A stretch of DNA of 64,000 bases from Runella limosa DSM 17973 (GCF_000482465.1 NZ_AXVJ01000041.1:1-64000); one strand, 5' to 3'. Counted from the first letter of the stretch, positions 1 through 9,637 are shown. Notes: generated by a model from the letters alone, not told the origin. Numbers and translations are program-made.

Positions 1-287
1 AATATTTTCGAGATAAACAAGTCAAACAAGAATTCACAAAACCTGCAACACCCCAACAAGATGCGCACATCGAAGCCTACCATTCCATCATGGAAAGCTC
101 TGTATGTCAGAGGTTTGAATTTGACGATTTGAAGCAAGCTCGAGAAACATTGGAGGAATTTAGAAGTTTTTATAATTTCGAGAGAATACATGGAGGAATC
201 AACTTTCAAAGCCCTTACAAGTATTTGCTCAAACATAACATTGACATGAAAAATTTAACTCAAAATAAGACAAAAATCTGTGCTTGA
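1..287 (+). CDS. IS3-like transposase, C-terminal end (cut by window edge)
   Basis: The frame is already open at the left edge (codons in phase with position 3) and ends at 287, so only about the last 95 residues are visible. They match the end of an IS3/IS481-type rve integrase core. The motif TPQQDAHIEAYHSIME carries the glutamate expected as the third DDE catalytic residue, and the tail FYNFERIHGGINFQSPYKYL is the usual end of this family. The internal ATG at 90 lies inside this domain and is not a real start. Downstream, a sequence resembling an IS3 terminal repeat supports the family. Whether the element is intact cannot be judged from this window. Confidence 0.8.
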   Translation, partial: YFRDKQVKQEFTKPATPQQDAHIEAYHSIMESSVCQRFEFDDLKQARETLEEFRSFYNFERIHGGINFQSPYKYLLKHNIDMKNLTQNKTKICA

Positions 288-310
288 AGTCTCTAACTTT
301 CTATCATTTA

Positions 311-335
311 CGTGTCCAATAATTAGCGGTTAGCA
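311..335. mobile_element. Probable right end of the IS3-like element
   Basis: Read on the minus strand this stretch begins TGCTAACCGC and runs into ATTATTGGACACG, the general layout of IS3-family terminal repeats (TG at the tip, a TTGGACA-like core). It lies about 25 bp after the transposase stop, the expected place. The left end is outside the window, so the repeat cannot be matched to its partner and the exact boundary is uncertain by a few bases. Confidence 0.45.
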
Positions 336-451
336 CACTTTTGGAAGTAGCAGTAAACTGTCAATAGTTGTTGCTACGCGAGATGCTGCTCATTGGCAGT
401 GTATACTAGTGAAGACTAATTTCGTCTAATAACACGTTGGAAAAACAAAAA

Positions 452-1105
452 ATGAAAATACAACTTCAAACTAATTACGGACATGTAGATTTTTTTGACC
501 TTCCTTCAAAATGTCCGTATTGTCATAAATCTATAAGACCCCAAGTATTTTATGGTTATAGATTGAATGATAAAAAAAAATTACAAGTGTTTATGGCTTG
601 TCCAGACAATAATTGTTTTTCAACATTCATTGGGTATTACATACATACTAGTCTTGACCATTATGACTTTACTGGGCAAGTTTCTCAAGGAACATTAATT
701 GGAAGAAGGTTTACTGAAACTATTGAAACGCTTTCTATATCTTTCACTAAAATATACAATCAATCTTTTTCCGCTGAACAACAAGGACTTTTCGAAATAT
801 GTGGTGTTGGTTATAGAAAAGCATTAGAGTTTTTAATAAAAGATTACGCTATTAGGCTTTTTCCATTAGAACAAGAAAGAATAGAAAAGAAAATGTTGGC
901 ACAATGTATAGGGGATTATGTAAGTGATGATAAAATTAAGTCTGTTGCAAAAAGAGCGGTTTGGTTAGGAAATGATGAAACTCACTATGTTAGAAAATGG
1001 GAAGGTAAGACACTTGGCGATTTAAAAAAATTAATTGATTTAACATTACACTGGATTGAAGCTGAGATATTAACAGAGTCATTTGAAGATGATATGCCTG
1101 AATAA
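452..1105 (+). CDS. Zinc-ribbon DUF4145-domain protein
   Basis: 217 residues from the ATG at 452; a TTG at 437 gives five extra residues but the ATG is preferred. The N-terminus has two cysteine pairs, CPYC (21-24) and CPDNNC (50-55), probably binding zinc. The C-terminal half has the DUF4145 pattern: an alpha-helical segment GVGYRKALEFLIKDYA, then GNDETH (about 173-178), the conserved GND-x-x-H signature. DUF4145 proteins have no settled biochemical role, but the domain is often fused to or found beside restriction and other defence proteins. Here the gene lies alone in an AT-rich island between a transposase and a STAND NTPase, about 590 bp from the latter, so an operon is unlikely. The domain call is fairly firm; function is unknown. 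Confidence 0.75.
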   Translation: MKIQLQTNYGHVDFFDLPSKCPYCHKSIRPQVFYGYRLNDKKKLQVFMACPDNNCFSTFIGYYIHTSLDHYDFTGQVSQGTLIGRRFTETIETLSISFTKIYNQSFSAEQQGLFEICGVGYRKALEFLIKDYAIRLFPLEQERIEKKMLAQCIGDYVSDDKIKSVAKRAVWLGNDETHYVRKWEGKTLGDLKKLIDLTLHWIEAEILTESFEDDMPE

Positions 1106-1695
1106 TAATAATATTCTCGTTGTGAGTTTTTAATTCGCATGCTGCATTAATAGTTTATAATTTCAAGATTATAGGTGTTTTCGATTGGGTATAATCTGCT
1201 AAGTTTTTTAAAACTTCAAAAACTCTTATTTGTTGCAACGAGTAAGTATTTTAGTTCGCGTAGTAGTTTTTTAGCTTGCAAAGTGGGTTGGTGATAAGTT
1301 ATCTGACTGGCGTTTTTGCCAATTTTCAAAATTTTATTCAACTCATTTGTTTTTTTTGATGTACATTTACTTTTAGCAATCAAGTTGATAGGATTGGGTT
1401 GACTGTCTCGCTTAGGCGTCTTTCGATAATATATTAAATCGGTCGAAAGTTTATTTTCTTCAACGTTAAGTACTATCTAAAAATCTAATAGTTAATAAGT
1501 TGAACCTAAAGTTGCTCCAAAGCCGTCACAATGCTGGTTGTTAGAAGAGAATAATCAATTGTATAATTTCTTTCAGCAATTAAACTTGGTTTTTAAAAAT
1601 ATTATATTGAACTTTGTCCTAATATTATATTAAAATCGATTTCTATAATAAAACTTAAACACACGTATTTATAATTTAACTGAATTAGTAGATTT
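1106..1695. other. Long AT-rich gap without a convincing gene
   Basis: About 590 bases between the DUF4145 and STAND genes. I see no frame with a recognisable product and only very short ORFs. There is no clear intrinsic terminator. The sequence is rich in poly-T runs and may be decayed mobile DNA. The STAND gene's promoter must lie at the right end, but I cannot point to a convincing TAnnTTTG box. Confidence 0.5.
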
Positions 1696-4281
1696 ATGTT
1701 CAAACCATTTACAGAAATGAACTCGAGGTTGGATTCCTCGAAAAATGATTCAGATTTAGCATACTTTTATGACTTATTGCTATTAGGAGAGTCTTTGACA
1801 AAGATAATTAATCTATTTTTAGTAGCTTCAATTATTGATGATAACGAAAGAACAAGATATAGACAAGAATATAATCTTGTAAGGGCAAATGCAATAGGTG
1901 ATTTTGCTCGTTCAATTGATGAAATTCTTACAGGGCCACCAGCACAACTTTTATCATCAGTAATTCGTGAATTTGAGTTAAAAGAATTAACATATAGAGC
2001 AACAGAAGGAGATTGGCAATATGAGTCCCAAAAACTACTTTTTGAGACATTTAAAATTTTTAATATTGATAGTAATAATAACTTACAAACCAAAAGTGCT
2101 TTAAGAAATTGGTTTTCTAATTTCACATACTTAAGAAATAAGACAAAAGGTCATGGCGCAACAACCATAGAACCTTGCACACAAGCATCACCACTTTTAG
2201 AAAAATCAATAAAACTTATAATAGATAATTTTACAGCATTCAAAAGACCTTGGGCATACTTACATAGAAACTACTCAGGCAAATATCGTGTATCATATAT
2301 TAATGAAAAAACTGGACACTTTGACTTTTTGAAAAGTGAAACATTCCACTCCTTCGAAGATGGTATTTATTGCTATTTAAATAATTTAAGAAAAGTAAAT
2401 TTATTCTTTTCAAATCCAGAATTAACTGAATTTTTTATTACCAATGGAAATTTAAAAGGAGAAACGTACGAATGTATATCATATTCGAGTGACCAAAGAA
2501 TAATACAAAATGCAAATGAATATTTACAGCCCTTTACTCAACTTCCGAGTAGTCATACAGAAGGAGGAAATGAGTTAAGCGTAATTGGTAATTGTTTTAC
2601 AAATCTACCAAACTCAATTGATGAGTATGTAGATAGACCTTTGTTAGAAGCTGAATTATTCAGAGTTTTGAATGAAGAAGACCGATTTCCCATAATCACG
2701 TTATTAGGTAAGGGTGGAGTAGGTAAAACTTCATTAGCACTTAACGTTGTAAAAAACATTACTAAAATTGAAAGATTTAATTTGATTATTTGGTTTAGTG
2801 CCAGAGATATTGATTTACTGATGGAGGGGCCTAAACAGGTACAGACAAAAGTATTAAATCAAAAAGATATAGCTGCTGAATATTGTAATTTAGTATATTC
2901 CCAAACAGAAATAAAAGACAAACTTGACTATTTTTCAAAAGAATTAGTGAAAAATAGTCTTGGAAAAGCCTTATATATATTTGATAATTTTGAAACAGTA
3001 ACCAATCCAATAGAAGTGTTTGAATGGATAAACACATATATAAGAAATCCCAATAAAGTCCTTATCACTTCTCGTATTAGTAAAAATTTTAAAGCAGATT
3101 ATCCAATTGAAGTTGGAGGAATGAATGAAAATGAGTGTAGAAATCTAATTGACTTAACAAGTAATAGATTAAATATTTCTAATTTAATAAATGAACAATA
3201 TGTTGAACAACTAATATCCGAATCAGATGGACATCCATATATTATTAAAATATTGTTAGGAGAAGTATCTAAAACAAGAAAGATTTTAAAAATCCAAAGA
3301 ATTGTCGCAGAGCAGGAAAAAATTTTAACAGCTTTGTTCAAAAGAACATTCAACGCACTTTCTCCATCAGCAAAGAGAGTATTCCTTACATTATGTAGTT
3401 GGAACTCATTTGTTCCAGTTATCGCAGTTGAGGCAGTTCTTTGGAGGCCTGAAAATGAAAAAATGGATATACAGAATGCAATTGATGAACTTATGAAAAG
3501 TTCCTTTATTGATATAATCAATGAAGAAAAAGAAGGTTTTATCAATGTACCTTTAGCAGCATCCCTTTTCGGAAAAGCAGAGTTAGAGGTTTATCCCGAA
3601 AAGATAAAAGTTTACGATGACAGAAAATTGTTATTAGAATTTGGAGCTACAAGCCATAGCGGAATTAGTATTGGCTTGATGTCTAAAATTGAAAGAAAAA
3701 TTACAGCAGTAGCAAAAAGAACAGATTCATTAGATAAATTTGTAAAAGAACTTCCAACATTAGAATATTTAGCAACAAAATTTCCAAAAGCCTACCTAAT
3801 TATTGCAGATGTTTGTGAAGAATTTGAAGATTATGATAAAGTCAAATATTATCTCCGTGAATATCTAAAAACACCAAATAGTTATTCAGAAAAAACTAAG
3901 GTATGGTTGAAATTAGCAGATATTTGTAAATTAACAAAAGATTGGGATGGGGAAAGTTTTGCACTATCAGAGTTAATTTTATTGCCAAAAGTGGATTTTA
4001 CATATATTAGTGATGCTTCAAATAGAATAAATAATTATTTCAAAAATCACCCAGAAGCAAAACAAGTTGATTACAAAAAACTGCTTTTAGACAGAGTTAT
4101 CGAGGTAATGAAAAGTAGAATTTCAGAGGGTAGCTCTACTGATTACTCAAGATTAGCATGGCTTTTAGTAAATCATGATATGCCAGATGAAGCTTTGACT
4201 TATGTTGAGAAAGGGTTAAAAATTGACCCAAACAATCATTATTGTCAAAAGCTAAATAATCGATTGAGTATAAGTTCGTAG
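1696..4281 (+). CDS. HEPN - NB-ARC/STAND NTPase - helical-repeat protein (candidate defence protein)
   Basis: 861 residues in three parts. Residues about 1-190 are helical and contain RNKTKGH (R147 to H153), which fits the R-N-x4-H active-site motif of HEPN ribonucleases. Residues about 310-560 form a STAND-type NTPase: Walker A GKGGVGKTS (338-346), Walker B LYIFDNFE (426-433), a sensor-1 arginine in KVLITSR (454-460), and GHP (512-514) in the place of the NB-ARC GLP motif. The C-terminal third (about 690-861) looks like TPR-type helical repeats, the usual sensor of STAND proteins. Effector, NTPase switch and sensor is the layout of Avs/bNLR anti-phage proteins, so I infer abortive-infection-type defence with RNA cleavage as output. 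The domain order is seen in the sequence; phage defence is inference. No partner gene is adjacent. Confidence 0.8.
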   Translation: MFKPFTEMNSRLDSSKNDSDLAYFYDLLLLGESLTKIINLFLVASIIDDNERTRYRQEYNLVRANAIGDFARSIDEILTGPPAQLLSSVIREFELKELTYRATEGDWQYESQKLLFETFKIFNIDSNNNLQTKSALRNWFSNFTYLRNKTKGHGATTIEPCTQASPLLEKSIKLIIDNFTAFKRPWAYLHRNYSGKYRVSYINEKTGHFDFLKSETFHSFEDGIYCYLNNLRKVNLFFSNPELTEFFITNGNLKGETYECISYSSDQRIIQNANEYLQPFTQLPSSHTEGGNELSVIGNCFTNLPNSIDEYVDRPLLEAELFRVLNEEDRFPIITLLGKGGVGKTSLALNVVKNITKIERFNLIIWFSARDIDLLMEGPKQVQTKVLNQKDIAAEYCNLVYSQTEIKDKLDYFSKELVKNSLGKALYIFDNFETVTNPIEVFEWINTYIRNPNKVLITSRISKNFKADYPIEVGGMNENECRNLIDLTSNRLNISNLINEQYVEQLISESDGHPYIIKILLGEVSKTRKILKIQRIVAEQEKILTALFKRTFNALSPSAKRVFLTLCSWNSFVPVIAVEAVLWRPENEKMDIQNAIDELMKSSFIDIINEEKEGFINVPLAASLFGKAELEVYPEKIKVYDDRKLLLEFGATSHSGISIGLMSKIERKITAVAKRTDSLDKFVKELPTLEYLATKFPKAYLIIADVCEEFEDYDKVKYYLREYLKTPNSYSEKTKVWLKLADICKLTKDWDGESFALSELILLPKVDFTYISDASNRINNYFKNHPEAKQVDYKKLLLDRVIEVMKSRISEGSSTDYSRLAWLLVNHDMPDEALTYVEKGLKIDPNNHYCQKLNNRLSISS

Positions 4282-4773
4282 CTGAATAATGAATTATTAT
4301 TTTAATCAAGATTACTATACTTTCTGCTTTGTTTTGAATCAAGTTTACGTGTACTTCTAAAATAGTTTAACAGATTTAGCTATTTTTCGACAAGCAAGCA
4401 CTTGGGTATTTAATTAAAGGCTTGCTGTTTTCATGGTGGGCAGGAAACTTCTTTTGACTTATACAAGGGGTCTGCAAATTTTCCTGTGACATTCAATCAG
4501 AGCAAAAATTGGTATTCAAGTTTGGTTTTCAGCAATAAACATCTTAGTTTTAACATCATAGAGTGTGTGTTGCCTGGGGACATAAAAGATGAATTAGTAC
4601 TTCACCATTTTAGGAGCTCAATATACCCATTAATTAAAGGTAAGTGTTTAATGATTAGTGAGTTAACGTCAATTTAAGTCGCCTCAATGCTTTTGGTTGA
4701 AAGCCATAAGTCACCTCTTTTTCTTCTATTTTTACTGCTTTCATAAACTCGTGATTTTGTGTAACTTTACCGT
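4282..4773. other. Gap with a short unrecognised ORF remnant
   Basis: About 490 bases between the STAND gene and the nuclease/transposase remnant. A frame open from 4414 to 4677 on the plus strand could be read from a GTG at 4486 (63 codons), but it has no ATG, no clear promoter and no family I recognise. It may be a piece of a decayed gene. Just before the next gene, TAACTTTA at 4763-4770 resembles a Bacteroidota -7 box but sits only four bases before the ATG, so it is probably chance. Confidence 0.35.
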
Positions 4774-5199
4774 ATGGATATAGCAAACGACAACGGTAGA
4801 TTTATCTCAATCCTATCCGATGTAACAGTAGAATTAGATAAGTTTGTAAAACAAGAAAATGAAATTGAAAACGATTTAGATAAACTGTTATTTACGATGA
4901 AAAACTTACATACTGTTACCGAAGCATCACAGTTTCCTGAATTTTGGAACGAAGAATGGCTCAAAAAAGCTATTTCGGAAGTTGATTTACGAAATATGAC
5001 ACCCGAGCAAAAATTAGCGTATGAAATGACACTTTCAGCTAATGCTTTGGCGGTTAAAAATGAAAATAAAAAAATCTTATCTGTTCAAATGGAAACAGCA
5101 AAAAAGTTGCTCGCTTTGGGAGTTTTAACAGTTACACAAATTGCAGATTCAACAGGACTAAATGAGGATTTAATCAATCAACTTTCAGTCGAGAAGTAA
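4774..5199 (+). pseudogene. PD-(D/E)XK nuclease family transposase (Rpn-like), C-terminal remnant
   Basis: 141 residues resembling the C-terminal half of the PDDEXK_2/Rpn 'recombination-promoting nuclease or putative transposase' family. That family typically shows a helical segment after the core, a phrase like MTPEQKLAYEMTL (about 80-92 here), and a C-terminal HTH-like end (here LTVTQIADSTGLNEDLINQL). Full-length members are about 280-300 residues and begin with the catalytic PD...(D/E)XK core, which is absent. A stop codon lies four codons upstream of the ATG in the same frame, so the 5' half is missing. It is either a 5'-truncated remnant or, less likely, a stand-alone C-terminal protein. 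Confidence 0.6.
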
Positions 5200-5636
5200 A
5201 TCTGCGGCCGCCGTTGCGGTTGGCTTTTTATTGGTATGCCAATTTTCGAGCGACAAACACACTTTATGTTATAATTCAAGGGTGCTTCAAACATTTTGGC
5301 GACAGAATCTCACTATGAAAATTGGCATTTTATCTTTGCTCCAAATTTCAAAACTCTTAGTTTTAGCTTAGTTATTACTCAAATTTTCATGCGACTTTTT
5401 ATTAGCGGGTATTCCAAATCTTGCGAGTCCAACTTACGCATTATGTAAAAATTTTCAATTTAATACCGTTGTAATCAATGTCTTACAAAAATTGTATCAA
5501 TGCTTTGGGTTAGAAATTCTCCCTTAATCTCCCCGTAACTTTCTACCCAAAATAGCCCCACAAAAAACGGGCAGAACCCTAAAATCCCGCCCGTCTCGTG
5601 TATGTATGAAAGTTCTGAAAGCTGTATTATCGAAAC
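5200..5636. other. Gap at the right border of the accessory island
   Basis: About 440 bases with no supported gene. The stretch TGCCAATTTTC near 5237-5247 resembles GCCAATTTTC in the earlier gap near 1318-1327, so the two gaps may share decayed repeat sequence. Base composition shifts towards the higher GC of the core genome from about 5,640. Only the terminator at the right end has a clear role. Confidence 0.4.
5562..5594 (-). terminator. Intrinsic terminator of the aldehyde dehydrogenase gene
   Basis: On the minus strand the arms ACGGGC and GCCCGT are followed directly by TTTTTTG. It lies about 45 bp after the stop codon of the minus-strand gene that ends at 5637. Confidence 0.75.
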
Positions 5637-7163
5637 CTAAAGCTCAAATTTGATCCCTTGGGCTAGGGGCAAGGTCGTGCCGTAGTTGAGGGTATTGGTT
5701 TGGCGGCGCATGTAGGCTTTCCACGCATCTGAGCCCGATTCGCGGCCGCCGCCCGTTTCTTTTTCACCCCCAAAAGCTCCCCCAATTTCCGCTCCCGAAG
5801 TGCCGATGTTGACGTTGGCAATGCCGCAATCCGAACCCGCATGGCTCAAAAACTGCTCGGCTTCGCGCAAGTGCAAGGTGAAAATAGCCGATGAAAGCCC
5901 CTGAGGAACACCGTTTTGTAGGGCAATGGCTTCGTCGAGCGTTTTGTATTTTATCAAATAAAGAATTGGCGCAAAGGTCTCGTGTTGGACAACGGGCCAA
6001 TGGTTTTCGACTTCCGCAACGCACGGCTTTACATAACATCCCGAACTGAAGTCATCGCCCGTTAAGACGTGAGGTTCTACCGCAAACGTCCCGCCCAAGG
6101 CTCCCACTTGCGCTACGGCCGACTGATAACTTTGGACGGCGGCTTCGTCAATCAAAGGCCCGACGTGGTTATGAGCGTCCAATGGATTTCCGATACGAAG
6201 CTGTCCATAGGCTTTAACCAGTTGATTCTTAACGTCTTCATAAATGCTTTCGTGAATAATCAGGCGGCGAGTGGAGGTGCAGCGCTGCCCTGCGGTGCCT
6301 ACTGCTCCAAAAACAATGGCAGGAATGGCCAACGGGAGGTCGGCGTGTTGTGACACAATAATGGCGTTGTTGCCGCCTAGTTCCAACAAACTGCGTCCCA
6401 AACGCCCGCCCACGGCTTGTCCCACGGCTTTGCCCATACGCGTGCTTCCCGTTGCCGATACGAGCGGAATGCGCTCGTCGTGCGAGAGCCATTCGCCTAC
6501 TTCACGGCCACCCACAATCAGCCCCGAAACTCCTTCGGGAACGTCGTTGGCTTTCAATACCTCCTGAATGATGTGCTGACAAGCGATGGCCGTCAAAGGC
6601 GTTTTTTCGGAAGGTTTCCACACGCAGACATCGCCGCAGATCCACGCAAGCATGGTATTCCACGACCAAACGGCCACGGGAAAATTGAAGGCCGAAATAA
6701 TGCCAACGATACCCAGCGGGTGCCATTGCTCATACATGCGGTGGGCGGGGCGTTCGCTGTGCATCGTCAGGCCGTATAATTGGCGTGAAAGTCCCACGGC
6801 AAAGTCGCAGATGTCGATAATCTCTTGTACTTCGCCAAGTCCTTCTTGGAGGCTTTTCCCCATTTCGTAGCTGACGAGCGTTCCTAATTCTGTTTTGTAT
6901 TTTCTGAACTGTTCCCCCATTTGGCGCACAATTTCGCCGCGTTTTGGGGCGGGAACAAGCCGCCAGGTTTTAAAAGCTTCTTGGGCTTGTCCCACGACGG
7001 TGTCGTAGTCTTGGCGATTTGCTGATTGTACTTTTCCAATAAGTTTACCATCAACGGGTGAGTACGAAGCGATTTCTTCGCCTTGTCCCGCCCAAGTGGC
7101 TAAACCCGTACTGATACCATGATTAGATTCCGCGATGCGGAGTGCGTTAAGAATGTCTTGCAT
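5637..7163 (-). CDS. amaB: ALDH7-family aldehyde dehydrogenase (piperideine-6-carboxylate / aminoadipate semialdehyde dehydrogenase type)
   Basis: 508 residues, full length for the family. NAD(P)-dependent aldehyde dehydrogenase with catalytic Cys295 in GQRCTS, general base Glu261 in LELGGNN and the oxyanion asparagine N160 in FNFP. The wording [10 protein letters not shown] and [12 protein letters not shown] is typical of ALDH7 (human ALDH7A1, bacterial AmaB/Pcd), which oxidises L-aminoadipate semialdehyde in lysine breakdown. That substrate is inferred from family only; no other lysine-degradation gene is visible here. It is cytoplasmic (no signal peptide). An AraC regulator lies directly upstream on the same strand, 74 bp away, and could be co-transcribed. 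Confidence 0.88.
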   Translation of the reverse strand: MQDILNALRIAESNHGISTGLATWAGQGEEIASYSPVDGKLIGKVQSANRQDYDTVVGQAQEAFKTWRLVPAPKRGEIVRQMGEQFRKYKTELGTLVSYEMGKSLQEGLGEVQEIIDICDFAVGLSRQLYGLTMHSERPAHRMYEQWHPLGIVGIISAFNFPVAVWSWNTMLAWICGDVCVWKPSEKTPLTAIACQHIIQEVLKANDVPEGVSGLIVGGREVGEWLSHDERIPLVSATGSTRMGKAVGQAVGGRLGRSLLELGGNNAIIVSQHADLPLAIPAIVFGAVGTAGQRCTSTRRLIIHESIYEDVKNQLVKAYGQLRIGNPLDAHNHVGPLIDEAAVQSYQSAVAQVGALGGTFAVEPHVLTGDDFSSGCYVKPCVAEVENHWPVVQHETFAPILYLIKYKTLDEAIALQNGVPQGLSSAIFTLHLREAEQFLSHAGSDCGIANVNIGTSGAEIGGAFGGEKETGGGRESGSDAWKAYMRRQTNTLNYGTTLPLAQGIKFEL

Positions 7164-7237
7164 GTAAGTTAAGGCCGTCGAAACGGTTGATTTTTGGATG
7201 ATTGATGAAGTTTCCGAAGCAAATGTACAATAATTTA

Positions 7238-8089
7238 CTATTGAAGTAGTGCTTTTCGGTACGTCGAAGGGCTTTGGTTTTTATGGGCTTTGAAGACGCG
7301 ATTAAAATATGCAATGTTGCCAAATCCACATTCAAAACTTACGTCGGTGATGCTTTTATCGGTAGCCAACAAACGACAAGCTTGATTGACACGGTATTGA
7401 TTCATAAAATCGGTAAAAGTAAGGTTCATCATTTTTTTGAAATAATGACAAAACGAAGGAACGGCCAAGTGAGCCACCGAAGCAACTTCTTGAATATCAA
7501 TGGGTTTTTGGTAATTTTCTTCTACGTATTTAAGAATACGATTCAGCCGCGCCTCGTCTTTTGAATTCATTTCGAGCTTCAATCCTTCCATGTTCAGCAG
7601 GGAATACTCTTCGGTATGCGCCAACAGGTGGAGAATTTGGATCAACTCCATCAGCCGTTCAAACGGCGACAGTGAGAGCAATTTTTTGAGCCGCTTTTGC
7701 ACGCGAACTTTGGTGTCGCCGTGAAAACATACACCCTGCTTCGAGCGCGCAAACAACTGACGGATAGGCGTCATTTCGGGCATTTCGAGAAACTGTTCGC
7801 CCCAAAAACTCTCTTTAAGTTGAACCACAATTTCTTCGTGGGTGCCAATGGCTTCCTGCCCAAAGCCCGAATGGGGTAAATTGGGGCCGATAAATACCAA
7901 ATCACCGTCTTCGTACTGGCTAATGTGCGTCCCCACGTGCCGCCGTCCCGAACCGCTAAAAACACTGACGATTTCGTACTCTGGGTGGTAGTGGTATTGC
8001 CATCGAAAAAGCTCAGGCAAAACAACGTTGTGAATGATTCGGAAAGAGCTCCCTTCGTCGGGTTGGACTATTTCGTATTCAGTTTTCAT
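7238..8089 (-). CDS. AraC-family transcriptional regulator with cupin sensor domain
   Basis: 283 residues. The N-terminal half (about 20-110) is a cupin-like ligand pocket ([14 protein letters not shown], then [12 protein letters not shown]), typical of sugar- or metabolite-sensing AraC proteins. The C-terminal about 100 residues carry two helix-turn-helix motifs ([17 protein letters not shown], then [20 protein letters not shown]) ending in the usual PSTYRK. It sits between the aldehyde dehydrogenase (same strand, downstream) and the divergently transcribed MFS transporter/trehalase pair, and could control either. The effector is unknown. Confidence 0.9.
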   Translation of the reverse strand: MKTEYEIVQPDEGSSFRIIHNVVLPELFRWQYHYHPEYEIVSVFSGSGRRHVGTHISQYEDGDLVFIGPNLPHSGFGQEAIGTHEEIVVQLKESFWGEQFLEMPEMTPIRQLFARSKQGVCFHGDTKVRVQKRLKKLLSLSPFERLMELIQILHLLAHTEEYSLLNMEGLKLEMNSKDEARLNRILKYVEENYQKPIDIQEVASVAHLAVPSFCHYFKKMMNLTFTDFMNQYRVNQACRLLATDKSITDVSFECGFGNIAYFNRVFKAHKNQSPSTYRKALLQ

Positions 8090-8241
8090 ACCCTGTGTTA
8101 AGCTATTTTTGGTAAAAATAAGGAAAAGATTCTTAATACAGGATAAAAATTGAACAATAGAAGCCTATTTTTATTTCAAAATAAAGTTGAATTTTGTTGT
8201 GAAAAAATTGGACTTGGCTTTATCTCACTCACCTATGATGA

Positions 8242-8278
8242 AAGGGGAGCGCTTTCAACCGCTCCCCTTCCTTTTTTC
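8242..8278 (+). terminator. Terminator-like hairpin in the leader of the MFS transporter gene
   Basis: Arms AAGGGGAGCG (8242-8251) and CGCTCCCCTT (8260-8269) are perfect and are followed by CCTTTTTT. In plus orientation this has intrinsic-terminator form, yet it lies about 65 bp before the transporter start, in a region between divergent genes. It may act as an attenuator of the transporter mRNA or end a short leader RNA. Confidence 0.5.
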
Positions 8279-8340
8279 CCACCGATTTTCGTTCTATTGT
8301 CGCTCGACCCTTAAACGTCTAACCATAACCAATTCTCTAA

Positions 8341-9600
8341 ATGCAATCGTACTGGAAAGTTAAGCTGTCGATTTTTCTAAATTATTTCGTTTTTGCCATT
8401 TTGCTCAATAGCGTAGGAACGGTGATTTTGCAAGTCCAACGCACCTATGGTGTATCCGAAACTTCGGCCTCGGTGCTCGAAGCTTTCAAAGATTTGACCA
8501 TTGCGGCCGTTTCGTTTATTGTTGCTTCTTATATTAACCGATTGGGATACAAACGTGCCATGTTGATTGCTTTGGGGGGCAATGCGTTGATTTGTTTTTT
8601 AATGCCCACCATTCATTCGTTTGGCATGACAAAACTCCTTTTTGCCGTTGCAGGTGCAGGTTTTGCGCTCATCAAAGTGTCGGTCTATGGTACGATTGGC
8701 TTGGTGACAGCCGATAAAAAAGAGCACATCAGCCTCATGAATTTCATTGAGTCTTTCTTTATGATTGGGATATTAACTGGCTACTTTATTTTTACCAGTT
8801 TTATGGACGAATCCACCCCCACGGCTTGGCTCAATGTGTACTATATGCTTGGTGGGATTGCGCTGGTGGCTTTCTTGCTTCTACTAACGACTCCTTTGGA
8901 TGAGTCATCGTTGAAAGTCGATAGCGATAAGCCTGTCTTTGAGGATTTTGCCGAAATGCTGCGCTTGGTCATCTTGCCGCTGGTGTTGGTGTTTGTGATT
9001 TGTGCGTTTACCTACGTTTTGATTGAGCAAAGCATCATGAGTTGGCTACCGACTTTCAATAATAAAGTACTAAAACTGCCAGCAACTTTGAGCATTCAAA
9101 TGGCGAGCTTATTGGCGATTGCCACGGCATTGGGGCGTTTTTTGGCAGGCGTTGTGCTAAAAAGACTCAACTGGATGGTGGTGCTAGTTGGCTGCTTAGT
9201 GATTTCGGCGGGCTTGGTACTGATAGCCCTACCGCTGGCAGAAGGTGTAGATACGTCGGCTGTAACGGGCTGGGGAAATGCGCCCGTGGCGGCTTTTATT
9301 TTTCCGATGATTGGGTTGTTTTTAGCACCTATTTATCCTGCCATCAATTCACTTATTTTAAGCTCGTTACCCGTCAAACAGCACGGAATTATGTCGGGAT
9401 TGATTGTGATTTTTTCGGCGCTGGGAGGGACAACGGGCTCGCTCATAACAGGTTACGTATTTGAACATTACGGGGGACAAACCGCCTTCTATTTTTCTCT
9501 TTTACCCATCAGCATTTTGACCATCGCGCTGTTTTTCTTTAGCCGTCTGCAAGGCTCAACTAGCTCAGTTGATATTAGCGGAGCGGGAGCGGGGCATTGA
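8341..9600 (+). CDS. MFS transporter, probable sugar importer (FucP-like)
   Basis: 419 residues, hydrophobic throughout, with about 12 predicted membrane segments and a charged central loop near residues 185-205 (DESSLKVDSDKPVFEDF), the usual 6+6 layout of the major facilitator superfamily. The composition and the C-terminal segments (FPMIGLFLAPIYPAINSL) resemble FucP/GlcP-type sugar permeases. A trehalase follows on the same strand after 96 bp, so uptake of trehalose or of a glucose-containing sugar is a reasonable inference, not shown by the sequence. An AraC regulator is divergent upstream. Confidence 0.85.
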   Translation: MQSYWKVKLSIFLNYFVFAILLNSVGTVILQVQRTYGVSETSASVLEAFKDLTIAAVSFIVASYINRLGYKRAMLIALGGNALICFLMPTIHSFGMTKLLFAVAGAGFALIKVSVYGTIGLVTADKKEHISLMNFIESFFMIGILTGYFIFTSFMDESTPTAWLNVYYMLGGIALVAFLLLLTTPLDESSLKVDSDKPVFEDFAEMLRLVILPLVLVFVICAFTYVLIEQSIMSWLPTFNNKVLKLPATLSIQMASLLAIATALGRFLAGVVLKRLNWMVVLVGCLVISAGLVLIALPLAEGVDTSAVTGWGNAPVAAFIFPMIGLFLAPIYPAINSLILSSLPVKQHGIMSGLIVIFSALGGTTGSLITGYVFEHYGGQTAFYFSLLPISILTIALFFFSRLQGSTSSVDISGAGAGH

Positions 9601-9637
9601 GGAGTGTCGAAGGGAGAGGGTAGAGTGTCGAATTTTC

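Noticed and set aside
425-440. attC-like sequence (TCTAATAACACGTTGG) suggesting an integron cassette
   Set aside because: Only one core-like site is seen, with no clear matching partner after the ORF and no integrase.
4486-4677. 63-codon ORF between the STAND gene and the nuclease remnant
   Set aside because: It has a GTG start, no promoter and no recognisable product; kept only as a possible remnant.
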